Part shown: piece after piece, positions 6,689-13,597 of the stretch | Layout: each line of letters begins with the position of its first letter | Position numbering within the stretch: position 1 is the first letter of the stretch | Source of the DNA: Haliea sp040222615 | GTDB taxonomy: Bacteria; Pseudomonadota; Gammaproteobacteria; Pseudomonadales; Halieaceae | Assembly (NCBI RefSeq): GCF_040222615.1 | Contig: NZ_JAVKCQ010000171.1 | Coordinates: 1 to 20,359, forward strand | Direction: 5' to 3' | DNA length: 20,359 bases | Notes under the pieces: generated by a model | The model's database searches: none | Told to the model about the DNA's origin: nothing | What the model saw: the letters and a program-made list of their open reading frames with translations, nothing else | Made by a program: the position numbers and the translations under genes

Positions 6689-6865
6689 ATGTACATCAAC
6701 CGGGCCCTGCTCCTGCTCATGGGGCTGGCCTTTATTTTCATGCCTGCGATTGAACAGTGGCTGTGGGCGCCGGACTCGGGCTGGTACCGGCCTTTTGTCC
6801 TGTGGCTGGCCGCAATAGTCGCGGCCTGGTGGAACCAGTTCCGCAGGTATCCGGATGAGCTTTAG
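6689..6865 (+). CDS. cbrX: CbrX-like 58-residue membrane microprotein overlapping cbrA
   Basis: ATG at 6689 opens a 58-residue frame ending at TAG 6863-6865. Two hydrophobic segments are seen: about residues 5-20 (RALLLLMGLAFIFMPA) and 34-48 (RPFVLWLAAIVAAWW). They are joined by a Trp-rich loop (EQWLWAPDSGWY) and followed by a basic-acidic tail (NQFRRYPDEL). A GGGGG stretch about 10 bases upstream can serve as ribosome site. The last 11 bases overlap the start of cbrA, so cbrA translation is likely coupled to it. In Pseudomonas a small gene called cbrX occupies this same place between gluQ and cbrA and overlaps cbrA. The assignment rests on position, size and hydrophobic profile. Function is unknown; it may serve mainly as a translational leader or as a CbrA membrane partner. 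Confidence 0.75.
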   Translation: MYINRALLLLMGLAFIFMPAIEQWLWAPDSGWYRPFVLWLAAIVAAWWNQFRRYPDEL

Positions 6866-9830
6866 TCTGCCGGAAATCCTGCTGGCGATTGTCGCCTACC
6901 TGCTGGTCCTGTTTCTGGTCGCGCACCTGGCGGAGCGCGGCATTCTGCCCCGCGCCATCACCCACCACCCCGCCACCTATGTGCTGTCGCTGGCAGTTAT
7001 CGCCGGGGCCATGGCCAGCAACGCCATCTTCGAACTTGCCTATCGCTATGGCTATGGCTTCCTCCTGTACTACGTCGGTGTGGTGCTGATGTTTCTCATG
7101 GCCACCCTGCTGCTGTTGCCCCTGCTGCGCCTGTGCCGGGTATACCAGCTCGCTTCGCTGGCAGACGTGCTGACTTTCCGCTTCCGCAGCCATCGGGTGG
7201 GCGCGGCAGTCACCGTAGCCATGTGCCTGACCCTGATGCCGCTGCTCGCCCTGCAAATCCAGGCGGTGGCGGACAGCATCCATATCCTGGCCGGGGCCCC
7301 GGACCGGCTGATGCCATCCGCGCAGCGCCAGGACACTCTGGCCCTGATGTTCTGCGTGATCATCATTGTCTTTGCCATCCTTTTCGGTACCCGCAACCTG
7401 ACCTCCGAGCGGCGCAATATCGGCCTGGTGACCGCGGTGGCGTTCGAGTCCCTGGTCAAGCTGGCGGCGATGCTGGCCATGATGTGGCTCGCAGTGAACG
7501 AGATTTTCGGTGGTTTCGAGGGACTCAATAGCTGGCTGGCGGCCACCCCCGAGGCACGCACGCTGGTCGAACAACCGGTCGCGGGCGATGCGGCCCGGGT
7601 GCTGCTGCTGGTGTTCTTTGCCGGCGCGGTCTGCATGCCGCACATCTTTCACATGGCCTTCGCCGAGAACAAGGAGTCCCAGGACCTGCGCGCCGCCAGC
7701 TGGGGGCTGCCCCTGTACCTGCTGCTGCTGGCGTTGCCGGTGTTGCCACTGGCCTGGGCCGGCATGCGTCTGGGGCACGACCTGCCTGCGGGCTATACCG
7801 GGCTGGCCATCGGTATTGGCCTGCAATCCCCGGGCTTCGCCGCCCTGGCCTTTGTCGCCGGGCTGTCGGCCGCCAGTACCGCCATCATCGTGGCGACCCT
7901 GGCCCTGGCCAATATGTGCCTGAATCACCTCATTCTCCCCCGCCAGCTGCTGCAGATTCGCACTGACCAGAGCCTCTACGACCAGCTGAAGTGGCTGCGG
8001 CGCAGCTTGATCACGCTGCTCATCTTCGCGGGCTACGGCTTCTTCATGGCAGTCAACGGCAAGCAGAGCCTGGCGCAGCTGGGGCTGGTGGCCTTTACCG
8101 GTACCCTGCAATTCCTCCCGGGCATCGTCGCCACGCCCTACTGGGCAGCGGCCAACCGCAAGGGCCTCATAAGCGGCCTGGTCGGCGGACTGGCGACCTG
8201 GTTCCTGCTGCTCTTGCTCCCGGCGCTGGGTTTTCCCCAGCCCGAATGGCTGGCAACCCTGGCGGCCCAATGGCTTTCCAACCAGGACCATATCTGGGCC
8301 GCGACCAGCCTCGCGGCACTGGGGGTAAACCTGGCCCTCTTCGTGTCGATATCGCTGCTTTCCAGCACCACTGAGGAGGAGCGGGTGGCGGCGGAAATCT
8401 GCTCGATGGACGTGCTCAACCGTCCCTCCCGTCGCACCCTCACCGTACACAGCGCCAGGGAGTTCAGCGAGCGCCTGGCCACGTCGCTGGGAGAGGCGAC
8501 TGCCCGCTCGGAGGTCGCCCGGGCGCTGGAGGAGCTGCAGTTTGATGAAGACGAGATCCGCCCCTACGCCCTGCGCCGGCTGCGCTCCCGGATTGAAGCC
8601 AATCTGTCCGGGCTGCTGGGCCCGGCAGTGGCCTTCAGTATCGTCAACCGCTGCATTCCCTTTGCCGCCAAGCCCGGTGGCAGCACCGAGGACATCTTCC
8701 TGATCGAGCGCCGACTCGACCAGGCCGGCGGCCAGTTCACCGGCCTGGCGGCGGAACTGGACAACCTGCGCCGGCACTACCGGCAGACCCTGGACAACCT
8801 GCCGATCGGGGTCTGCTCTCTGGCCCCTGACGGTGAACTGCTGCTGTGGAACCGCAGCATGCACAGGATCACCGGCATCCCCTCCTCCGCCGTGCTGGGC
8901 TCTGTGCTCGATTCCCTGCCGACACCCTGGCGCCAGATCATCGGTAACTTCCTGCGCGAGGACGCCGATACTATCCTGAAACGGGAGGTTGCCCTGGGCG
9001 ACGGCGTCTCCCGCTGGATCAGCCTGCACAAGGCCAGTGCCGGCGGCGATCCGGATGGAGACCAGATCCTGCTGATTGAAGATATCTCCGACTACGAGCG
9101 GCTGGAGCAGGAGCTCCTGCACAGCGAGCGCCTGGCCTCCATTGGCCGCCTCGCGGCCGGCGTCGCACACGAGATCGGCAATCCCATCACCGGTATCGCC
9201 TGTCTGGCGCAGAACCTGGAATACGTCGAGGATCCCTCCGAGGTACATGAGACCGCGCGCGATATTCTGAAGCAGACCGGTCGTGTCAGCCGTATCGTCG
9301 ATTCCCTGGTGAATTTCTCCCACGTCGGCTCCGGGGCCGGGGATACTCACCTGGAGCCCTGCAACCTGGCGGACTGTGTCGACGAGGCGGTCCATTTGCT
9401 GCAGCTGGACCACCAGGCCAAGCCGCTGCATTTCGATAACCACTGCAACCGTGAGCAGCTGGTGCTGGCCGACGCCCAGCGCCTGCTGCAGGTCTTCGTC
9501 AACTTGCTGGGCAATGCCCGCGATGCCAGCGAGCCGGGGGGCCGGGTGCAGGTACGCGCCGGCAGCAGCGAAGGCAGGGTCACCATTGAAGTCGAGGACG
9601 AGGGCCCCGGCATCCCCGCGGAGCTGCAGACGCAGGTATTCGAGCCCTTCTTTACCACCAAGGAACCGGGGAAAGGGACCGGCCTGGGGCTGGCGCTGGT
9701 GTACAGCATCATGGAAGACCTTGGCGGCAGCGTCCAGATCCAGAGTCCGGTGGGGCCGCCGGAACACCCGGGAACGCGGGTCATCCTGCAACTGCCGGTG
9801 AGCAATTACCCCCGCGATTTTCGGCTGTAA
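6855..9830 (+). CDS. cbrA: CbrA, transporter-linked sensor histidine kinase
   Basis: This 991-residue inner-membrane protein has, in order: an SSS/SLC5-type transporter domain with about 13 membrane helices (roughly 5-505); a STAC linker domain (about 515-605, starting near SMDVLNRPSRR); a PAS domain (about 640-750); a HisKA dimerisation helix with AGVAHEIGNPI (768-778, phosphoacceptor His772); and an HATPase domain. The last shows the N-box NLLGNARDAS (883-892), DEGPGI (915-920), FEPFFTTK (929-936) and GTGLGLA (941-947). All catalytic boxes are intact. In Pseudomonas CbrA senses carbon/nitrogen status, has been linked to histidine uptake, and phosphorylates CbrB. The start overlaps cbrX by 11 bases, and cbrB follows after 92 bases. 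Length and architecture match the Pseudomonas protein. Confidence 0.95.
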   Translation: MSFSLPEILLAIVAYLLVLFLVAHLAERGILPRAITHHPATYVLSLAVIAGAMASNAIFELAYRYGYGFLLYYVGVVLMFLMATLLLLPLLRLCRVYQLASLADVLTFRFRSHRVGAAVTVAMCLTLMPLLALQIQAVADSIHILAGAPDRLMPSAQRQDTLALMFCVIIIVFAILFGTRNLTSERRNIGLVTAVAFESLVKLAAMLAMMWLAVNEIFGGFEGLNSWLAATPEARTLVEQPVAGDAARVLLLVFFAGAVCMPHIFHMAFAENKESQDLRAASWGLPLYLLLLALPVLPLAWAGMRLGHDLPAGYTGLAIGIGLQSPGFAALAFVAGLSAASTAIIVATLALANMCLNHLILPRQLLQIRTDQSLYDQLKWLRRSLITLLIFAGYGFFMAVNGKQSLAQLGLVAFTGTLQFLPGIVATPYWAAANRKGLISGLVGGLATWFLLLLLPALGFPQPEWLATLAAQWLSNQDHIWAATSLAALGVNLALFVSISLLSSTTEEERVAAEICSMDVLNRPSRRTLTVHSAREFSERLATSLGEATARSEVARALEELQFDEDEIRPYALRRLRSRIEANLSGLLGPAVAFSIVNRCIPFAAKPGGSTEDIFLIERRLDQAGGQFTGLAAELDNLRRHYRQTLDNLPIGVCSLAPDGELLLWNRSMHRITGIPSSAVLGSVLDSLPTPWRQIIGNFLREDADTILKREVALGDGVSRWISLHKASAGGDPDGDQILLIEDISDYERLEQELLHSERLASIGRLAAGVAHEIGNPITGIACLAQNLEYVEDPSEVHETARDILKQTGRVSRIVDSLVNFSHVGSGAGDTHLEPCNLADCVDEAVHLLQLDHQAKPLHFDNHCNREQLVLADAQRLLQVFVNLLGNARDASEPGGRVQVRAGSSEGRVTIEVEDEGPGIPAELQTQVFEPFFTTKEPGKGTGLGLALVYSIMEDLGGSVQIQSPVGPPEHPGTRVILQLPVSNYPRDFRL

Positions 9831-9842
9831 CCCCGGGTGACA

Positions 9843-9919
9843 GTTACAACCCCCTGTTCTGAGTGGAAAAAAAACTCTCACAAGGGTATGTTGGTAACCC
9901 TTCTTCCAAGAGGTAACAC
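9843..9919 (+). promoter_or_regulatory. GTTAC/GTAAC boxes in the cbrA-cbrB gap
   Basis: The 92-base gap contains GTTAC (9843-9847), GTAAC (9894-9898) and GTAACAC (9913-9919). The same pentamers recur in the putative activator region upstream of the CrcZ-like RNA (11344-11392) and in the panB-panC gap. Half-sites of this type resemble those reported for CbrB in Pseudomonas, so autoregulation is possible. The last box lies between the AAGAGG ribosome site (9908-9913) and the cbrB ATG, so it could be coincidental. No sigma54 promoter was recognised here. Confidence 0.3.
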
Positions 9920-9922
9920 TGC

Positions 9923-11341
9923 ATGCAACAGATTCTGGTGGTGGAAGACGAGTCAGTGATCCGGACCGCCCTGCGGCGCCTGCTGGAACGCCATGACTAC
10001 CAGGTTGCCGAGGCGGCCTCGGTGCAGGAAGCGGAATCCAAGCACTCCCTGACCGATTTCGACCTGATCATTTCCGACTTGCGCCTGCCCGGAGCCCCGG
10101 GAACCGACCTGATCAAGAAAGCAGGCGATGTCCCGGTACTGATCATGACCAGCTATGCCAGCCTGCGCTCGGCAGTTGACTCCATGCGCATGGGGGCCGT
10201 GGACTACATCGCGAAGCCGTTTGACCACAGCGACATGGTGGCCGCGGTGGAGCGGATCATCGCCGATCACCCGGCCAGGAAGGGCGAGAGCGCGGGCAGT
10301 AGCAGCGCCGACAACCGGGTGACCGGCATCATCGGCAATTGCCCGGCCATGGTGACGCTGTCGGAACATATCCGCAAAGTGTCTCCGACCGATTCGACGG
10401 TGCTGGTGCTCGGCGAAACCGGAACCGGCAAGGAACTGGTCGCCCGCAGCGTGCACCAGCACAGCAAGCGCGCGGACAAAACCCTGATCTGTGTGAATTG
10501 CGCCGCCATTCCCGACACTCTGATCGAGTCTGAGCTGTTCGGCTATGAGAAAGGCGCGTTCACCGGCGCCAACGCCAGCCGCATGGGCCTGATTGAGGCC
10601 GCCGATGGTGGCACCCTGTTCCTGGACGAGATCGGGGAACTGCCAATGGAGGCTCAGGCGCGCCTGCTGCGCTTTATTCAGGAGGGGGAAATCCGCCGCA
10701 TAGGCTCGGTCCACTCGCGCAAGGTCAATGTGCGCCTGATCTGTGCCACCCACCGCAACCTGCACGTTCTTTCGGCCGAGGGCCTGTTCCGCCAGGATCT
10801 CTACTACCGGATAAACGTGCTGCGTCTCGAGCTTCCTCCCCTGCGCGAGCGGGGCAAGGATATCCTGCATCTGGCGGAAAAAATGCTGCAGGTGCAGGCC
10901 GAGCGTCTGGGCAAGGGGGCGATGGAGCTTTCACCCCGCGCCATCCAGGCGATTACCACCTACCAGTGGCCGGGCAATGTGCGCGAACTGGAGCATGCGA
11001 TCGAGCGCGCGGTGGTGCTGTCGGAAAGTAGCGAGATCGACAATGAAGCCCTGGGTATAGATCTCGAACTGGTCAATATCAACCGGATTCGCGGCCAGGG
11101 CATACAGGCACCCACGTCCTATACACCCCGCAGCATCACCTCGGACCCGAACGAGGATTTGTCTCTGGAGGACTATTTCCAGCGCTTCGTGCTGGAACAC
11201 CAGGACTCCATGAGCGAAACCGAACTGGCCCAAAAGCTGGGCATCAGCCGCAAGTGTCTGTGGGAGCGACGCCAGCGCTTCGAAATCCCCCGCAAGAAGG
11301 CCTCGGGCAGCAGCAGCCGGCGCCGCAAGACCGCATCCTGA
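9923..11341 (+). CDS. cbrB: CbrB, sigma54-dependent response regulator (NtrC family)
   Basis: This 472-residue cytoplasmic activator has three domains. Receiver (1-115): acidic pair Glu8/Asp9, phosphoacceptor Asp52 in SDLRLPG, Thr76, and Lys98 in AKPF. AAA+ domain (about 135-370): Walker A GETGTGK (164-170), sigma54-contact loop GAFTGA (211-216), Walker B TLFLDEIGEL (231-240) and the WPGNVREL motif (349-356). Fis-type helix-turn-helix (about 430-453): ETELAQKLGISRKCLWERR. A basic Ser/Arg/Lys tail ends the protein. The sequence has everything needed to bind enhancer sites and open sigma54 promoters. The sigma54-type promoter immediately downstream (11467-11482) is the obvious target. AAGAGG 9 bases before the ATG is the ribosome site. 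Confidence 0.95.
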   Translation: MQQILVVEDESVIRTALRRLLERHDYQVAEAASVQEAESKHSLTDFDLIISDLRLPGAPGTDLIKKAGDVPVLIMTSYASLRSAVDSMRMGAVDYIAKPFDHSDMVAAVERIIADHPARKGESAGSSSADNRVTGIIGNCPAMVTLSEHIRKVSPTDSTVLVLGETGTGKELVARSVHQHSKRADKTLICVNCAAIPDTLIESELFGYEKGAFTGANASRMGLIEAADGGTLFLDEIGELPMEAQARLLRFIQEGEIRRIGSVHSRKVNVRLICATHRNLHVLSAEGLFRQDLYYRINVLRLELPPLRERGKDILHLAEKMLQVQAERLGKGAMELSPRAIQAITTYQWPGNVRELEHAIERAVVLSESSEIDNEALGIDLELVNINRIRGQGIQAPTSYTPRSITSDPNEDLSLEDYFQRFVLEHQDSMSETELAQKLGISRKCLWERRQRFEIPRKKASGSSSRRRKTAS

Positions 11342-11343
11342 GC

Positions 11344-11392
11344 GTTACCACCCTCGACGGCTGTAACACGAAGGGGAGTAGAAGGGTAACAA
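11344..11392 (+). promoter_or_regulatory. Upstream activator sites for the CrcZ-like RNA (candidate CbrB sites)
   Basis: GTTAC (11344-11348) and GTAACA (11363-11368) form an inverted pair with 14 bases between them, and a third GTAACAA lies at 11386-11392. They sit about 100-150 bases upstream of the predicted start of the sigma54 transcript, the usual distance for NtrC-type enhancer sites, and begin two bases after the cbrB stop codon. Pseudomonas CbrB is reported to bind GTTAC/GTAAC-type dyads upstream of crcZ. That this protein binds here is inference. Confidence 0.6.
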
Positions 11393-11433
11393 CCAGCGGC
11401 TTTCAGGCGTATTCAAAGCCAGCATGATTTTAT

Positions 11434-11446
11434 TAACTATATGATT
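11434..11446 (+). promoter_or_regulatory. Candidate IHF site between enhancer and sigma54 promoter
   Basis: TAACTATATGATT matches the reverse-orientation IHF consensus YAANNNNTTGATW with one mismatch. It lies in a strongly AT-rich stretch (11424-11465) that contrasts with the GC-rich surroundings, exactly between the GTTAC/GTAAC boxes and the promoter. A bend here would bring enhancer-bound activator to the polymerase. The AT-rich context makes chance matches easier. Confidence 0.35.
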
Positions 11447-11466
11447 TTTAAGAATTTATCTATTTC

Positions 11467-11482
11467 TGGCACAGGCTCTGCA
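11467..11482 (+). promoter_or_regulatory. Sigma54 (RpoN) promoter
   Basis: TGGCACAGGCTCTGCA carries the invariant GG (11468-11469) and GC (11480-11481) with exactly 10 bases between them. The -24 block TGGCAC is perfect and the -12 block is CTGCA instead of TTGCA. Transcription would start near 11493. No protein-coding frame begins nearby, so the product should be an RNA. Confidence 0.75.
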
Positions 11483-11492
11483 TTACTAAACC

Positions 11493-11677
11493 CGGCAGCA
11501 ACAATAAAAATAACACCAAGGCCGCAATAACAATAACAGAGATACTATGGACCTGGACGGGGAAGAATTCTTCCCCCTCAATTTCAGGCCCCACGGCTAG
11601 CATAAAAACAATATTATTGCCCGCATAACAATAACGTACAGCTGAGACCTGGATGGGGAAGACACTGTCTTCCCTGT
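11493..11677 (+). ncRNA. crcZ: CrcZ-like small RNA (Hfq/Crc-sequestering), compact form
   Basis: This non-coding stretch follows a sigma54 promoter directly after cbrB and precedes pcnB, the position of crcZ in Pseudomonas. CrcZ carries several A-rich motifs that titrate the Hfq-Crc complex and so relieve catabolite repression. Four such runs are visible as consecutive A-R-N triplets: six at 11497-11514, five at 11526-11540, three at 11604-11612 and three at 11627-11635. Each fits the AAnAAnAA-type target. Two GGGGAAG...CTTCCC stem-loops (11559-11576 and 11655-11675) separate and end the A-rich parts. The RNA would be about 185 nt, less than half of the P. aeruginosa RNA (407 nt). The 5' end is inferred from the promoter. 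The 3' end is taken after the second hairpin, but only a weak T-rich stretch follows, so it could be longer. There are no long ORFs and no likely start codon with a ribosome site. Confidence 0.7.
11522..11677 (+). repeat. Two-copy internal module: A-rich run plus GGGGAAG stem-loop
   Basis: Copy 1 starts CCGCAATAACAATAAC (11522) and continues to GACCTGGACGGGGAAG (11550-11565) and CTTCCCC. Copy 2 starts CCGCATAACAATAAC (11621) and continues to GACCTGGATGGGGAAG (11646-11661) and CTTCCC. The period is about 96-99 bases. The conserved parts are the A-rich run, the GACCTGGA box and the stem arms. The loops and spacers differ, as expected for a duplication under structural constraint. Confidence 0.7.
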
Positions 11678-11690
11678 CACTTACTTTATG
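11655..11690 (+). terminator. Possible 3' terminator of the CrcZ-like RNA
   Basis: GGGAAGAC (11656-11663) and GTCTTCCC (11667-11674) form an 8-bp stem with an ACT loop, extendable by a G-U pair. The following bases (GTCACTTACTTTATG) are only moderately T-rich, so termination may be inefficient and read-through into pcnB possible. Confidence 0.35.
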
Positions 11691-11724
11691 AATGTCTCCC
11701 GACACACCGGAAACGAGCCACTGT

Positions 11725-11732
11725 GCTAAACT
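11725..11732 (+). promoter_or_regulatory. Extended -10 promoter element for pcnB
   Basis: TGCTAAACT (with TG at 11724-11725 and the hexamer TAAACT at 11727-11732) is identical to the element upstream of mpl. It lies about 40 bases before the preferred pcnB start at 11770. No convincing -35 is present at 17 bases. Confidence 0.4.
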
Positions 11733-11769
11733 CCGCCCTGTTTTTCGTCTCGCACAAGGCAACCATCGT

Positions 11770-13074
11770 TTGAAGGTGATACCCAGGGATCAGCACTGCA
11801 TATCCCGCAAGAACATCAGTGACGGCGCACTGAAGGTCATGGCGCAGCTGCGTCGCAACGGCCACCAGGCCTATCTGGTCGGCGGCGCCGTGCGCGATCT
11901 GCTGCTGGGCGGCCATCCCAAGGACTTCGATGTCGCCACAGATGCGACACCGGAGGAAGTACACGCGATATTCCGCAGTTCCCGCATCATTGGCCGACGC
12001 TTTCGCATCGTCCATGTGCGCTTCGGACGCGAAGTCATAGAAGTGACGACGTTCCGCGGCCACCATGACAGCGAACCCGATACCAGCCGCGGCAAGTCCC
12101 AGTCGCATCAATCCGATCAGGGGCTGTTGCTGCGCGACAACGTGTTCGGCACGCTGGAAGAGGACGCCGTCCGGCGTGACCTCACCGTGAACGCGCTTTA
12201 CTATGACGCCGCCAACTTCGCGGTCTATGACCACGTCCACGGCATGCAAGACATGCTCCGGCGCAGCGTTTGTATTATCGGGGATCCGGAAGTCCGCTTT
12301 CGCGAGGACCCGGTTCGCATGCTGCGCGTGGCGCGGTTCGCGGCCAAGCTGGAGTTTACTGTCGAGGCGGAAACTGCCGCTGCCATCCCGCGCTGCGCCC
12401 ACCTGCTGCGGGAAATCCCTGCCGCGCGGCTGTTTGATGAATTTCTCAAGCTGTTCTCCTCCGGGTATGCCGAGCGCACCCTGGAGCAACTGCTGGAACA
12501 CGACCTGCTGCGCTACCTGTTTCCCGACAGCGACTATGAAATACGCCAGGACAGCGTGTCCAGGGGGCTGGTGGAGGCAGCCATGCGCAGCACCGACCAG
12601 CGGATTCGCGACGACAAACCGATCACTCCGGCGTTCCTGCTGGCGGCCCTGCTGTGGCCCGTGGTGGACCGCCTGGCGGACCAGCTGCGCGACCGGGGCG
12701 ACCCGCCGATGACGGCCATGCACAATGCGGCCCAGCAGGTCATCGCCAGCGCCGTGCAGACGCTCGCCATTCCGCGCCGCTTCACCATGCCGATGCGCGA
12801 GATCTGGGAATTCCAGCTGCGCCTGCAGCGAGGCAACAGCCGCAAGGCCCGGGAATTGCTGCAGAATCGCCGTTTTCGTGCCGCCTACGACTTCCTCTTG
12901 CTGCGCGAGCAGGCGGGGGAAGAGACCGGGGATGTGGGGGCTTTCTGGACCGAGTTCCAGACCCTGCCCGAGAACCAGAACCTGCCCATGATTGACAGCG
13001 AAGAGCCCGACGATGGCGCAGGCAATCGACCGCGTCGGCGCCGTCCGCGCAAGCGGCGCCCCGCCACCTCCTGA
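11770..13074 (+). CDS. pcnB: Poly(A) polymerase I
   Basis: This 434-residue nucleotidyltransferase adds poly(A) tails to RNA 3' ends and thereby promotes decay. The family start VIPRDQHCISRKNIS is followed by GGAVRDLLLG (38-47) and KDFDVATDATP (51-61), with the metal-binding Asp52 and Asp54. Then come RRDLTVNALYYD, the EDPVRMLRVARFAAKL helix, and a very basic tail (RPRRRRPRKRRP) typical of PcnB rather than CCA-adding enzyme. The frame stays open up to an ATG at 11692. That extension would place coding sequence over an extended -10 promoter and is not conserved-looking, so the TTG at 11770 with AAGG at 11756-11759 is preferred. A GTG at 11776 is another option. The stop overlaps the folK start (TGATG). 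Confidence 0.92.
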   Translation: MKVIPRDQHCISRKNISDGALKVMAQLRRNGHQAYLVGGAVRDLLLGGHPKDFDVATDATPEEVHAIFRSSRIIGRRFRIVHVRFGREVIEVTTFRGHHDSEPDTSRGKSQSHQSDQGLLLRDNVFGTLEEDAVRRDLTVNALYYDAANFAVYDHVHGMQDMLRRSVCIIGDPEVRFREDPVRMLRVARFAAKLEFTVEAETAAAIPRCAHLLREIPAARLFDEFLKLFSSGYAERTLEQLLEHDLLRYLFPDSDYEIRQDSVSRGLVEAAMRSTDQRIRDDKPITPAFLLAALLWPVVDRLADQLRDRGDPPMTAMHNAAQQVIASAVQTLAIPRRFTMPMREIWEFQLRLQRGNSRKARELLQNRRFRAAYDFLLLREQAGEETGDVGAFWTEFQTLPENQNLPMIDSEEPDDGAGNRPRRRRPRKRRPATS

Positions 13075-13583
13075 TGCCGGTCGCCTACATCGCGCTCGGC
13101 AGCAATCTCGAGAATCCGGCGCAGCAGTTGCAGGCTGCCACCGATGCCCTGGCGGCGCTGGCGGAGGTACGCATCATCGCCGGCTCTTCCGTGTTCCGCA
13201 GTGCCGCGGTCGGCCCGGGAGAGCAGCCGGACTATCTCAACGCGGTCGTGGCGCTCGACACCTCGCTGGCGGCAGAAGACCTGCTGGATCGACTGCAGGC
13301 TATCGAGCAGGCCCGCGGCAGAGAGCGCAACATCCGCTGGGGGCCTCGCACCCTGGATCTGGACATCCTTCTGTACGGCGACCAGCAGATCTGCTCACCC
13401 AGGCTACAGGTCCCGCATCCGGCCATGGCGCAGCGCCATTTCGTCCTTTATCCTCTCGCCGAAGTCTGTCCGCGGGAATGGGTACTTCCCGGCGGCGACA
13501 CACTGGCGGCGCTGCTGTCCCGCTGCTCCACCGACGGACTGGCTGACACCGGCCTGGCACTCAACTACCACCTGCAGCACTGA
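13074..13583 (+). CDS. folK: 2-amino-4-hydroxy-6-hydroxymethyldihydropteridine pyrophosphokinase (HPPK)
   Basis: This 169-residue cytoplasmic HPPK transfers pyrophosphate from ATP to 6-hydroxymethyl-dihydropterin in folate synthesis. The N-terminus VAYIALGSNLENP, the pterin-loop region FRSAAVGPGEQPDYLNAV (41-58) and the signature RNIRWGPRTLDLDILLYG (85-102; magnesium-binding Asp95 and Asp97) are intact, followed by VPHPAMAQRHFVLYPLAEV. The ATG shares one base with the pcnB stop, so the two are translationally coupled. Length is normal. Confidence 0.96.
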   Translation: MPVAYIALGSNLENPAQQLQAATDALAALAEVRIIAGSSVFRSAAVGPGEQPDYLNAVVALDTSLAAEDLLDRLQAIEQARGRERNIRWGPRTLDLDILLYGDQQICSPRLQVPHPAMAQRHFVLYPLAEVCPREWVLPGGDTLAALLSRCSTDGLADTGLALNYHLQH

Positions 13584-13597
13584 CGGGAGCTCCGGCC

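Noticed and set aside
6738..9881. Very long open frame (over 1000 codons) on the minus strand across cbrA
   Set aside because: It mirrors cbrA codon positions in GC-rich DNA, has Gln/Gly/Arg/His-rich low-complexity translation and no recognisable domain, while the plus strand encodes an intact CbrA.
11692..11769. N-terminal extension of PcnB from ATG 11692
   Set aside because: Overlaps an extended -10 element, lacks a convincing ribosome site and precedes the conserved family start; kept only as an alternative.
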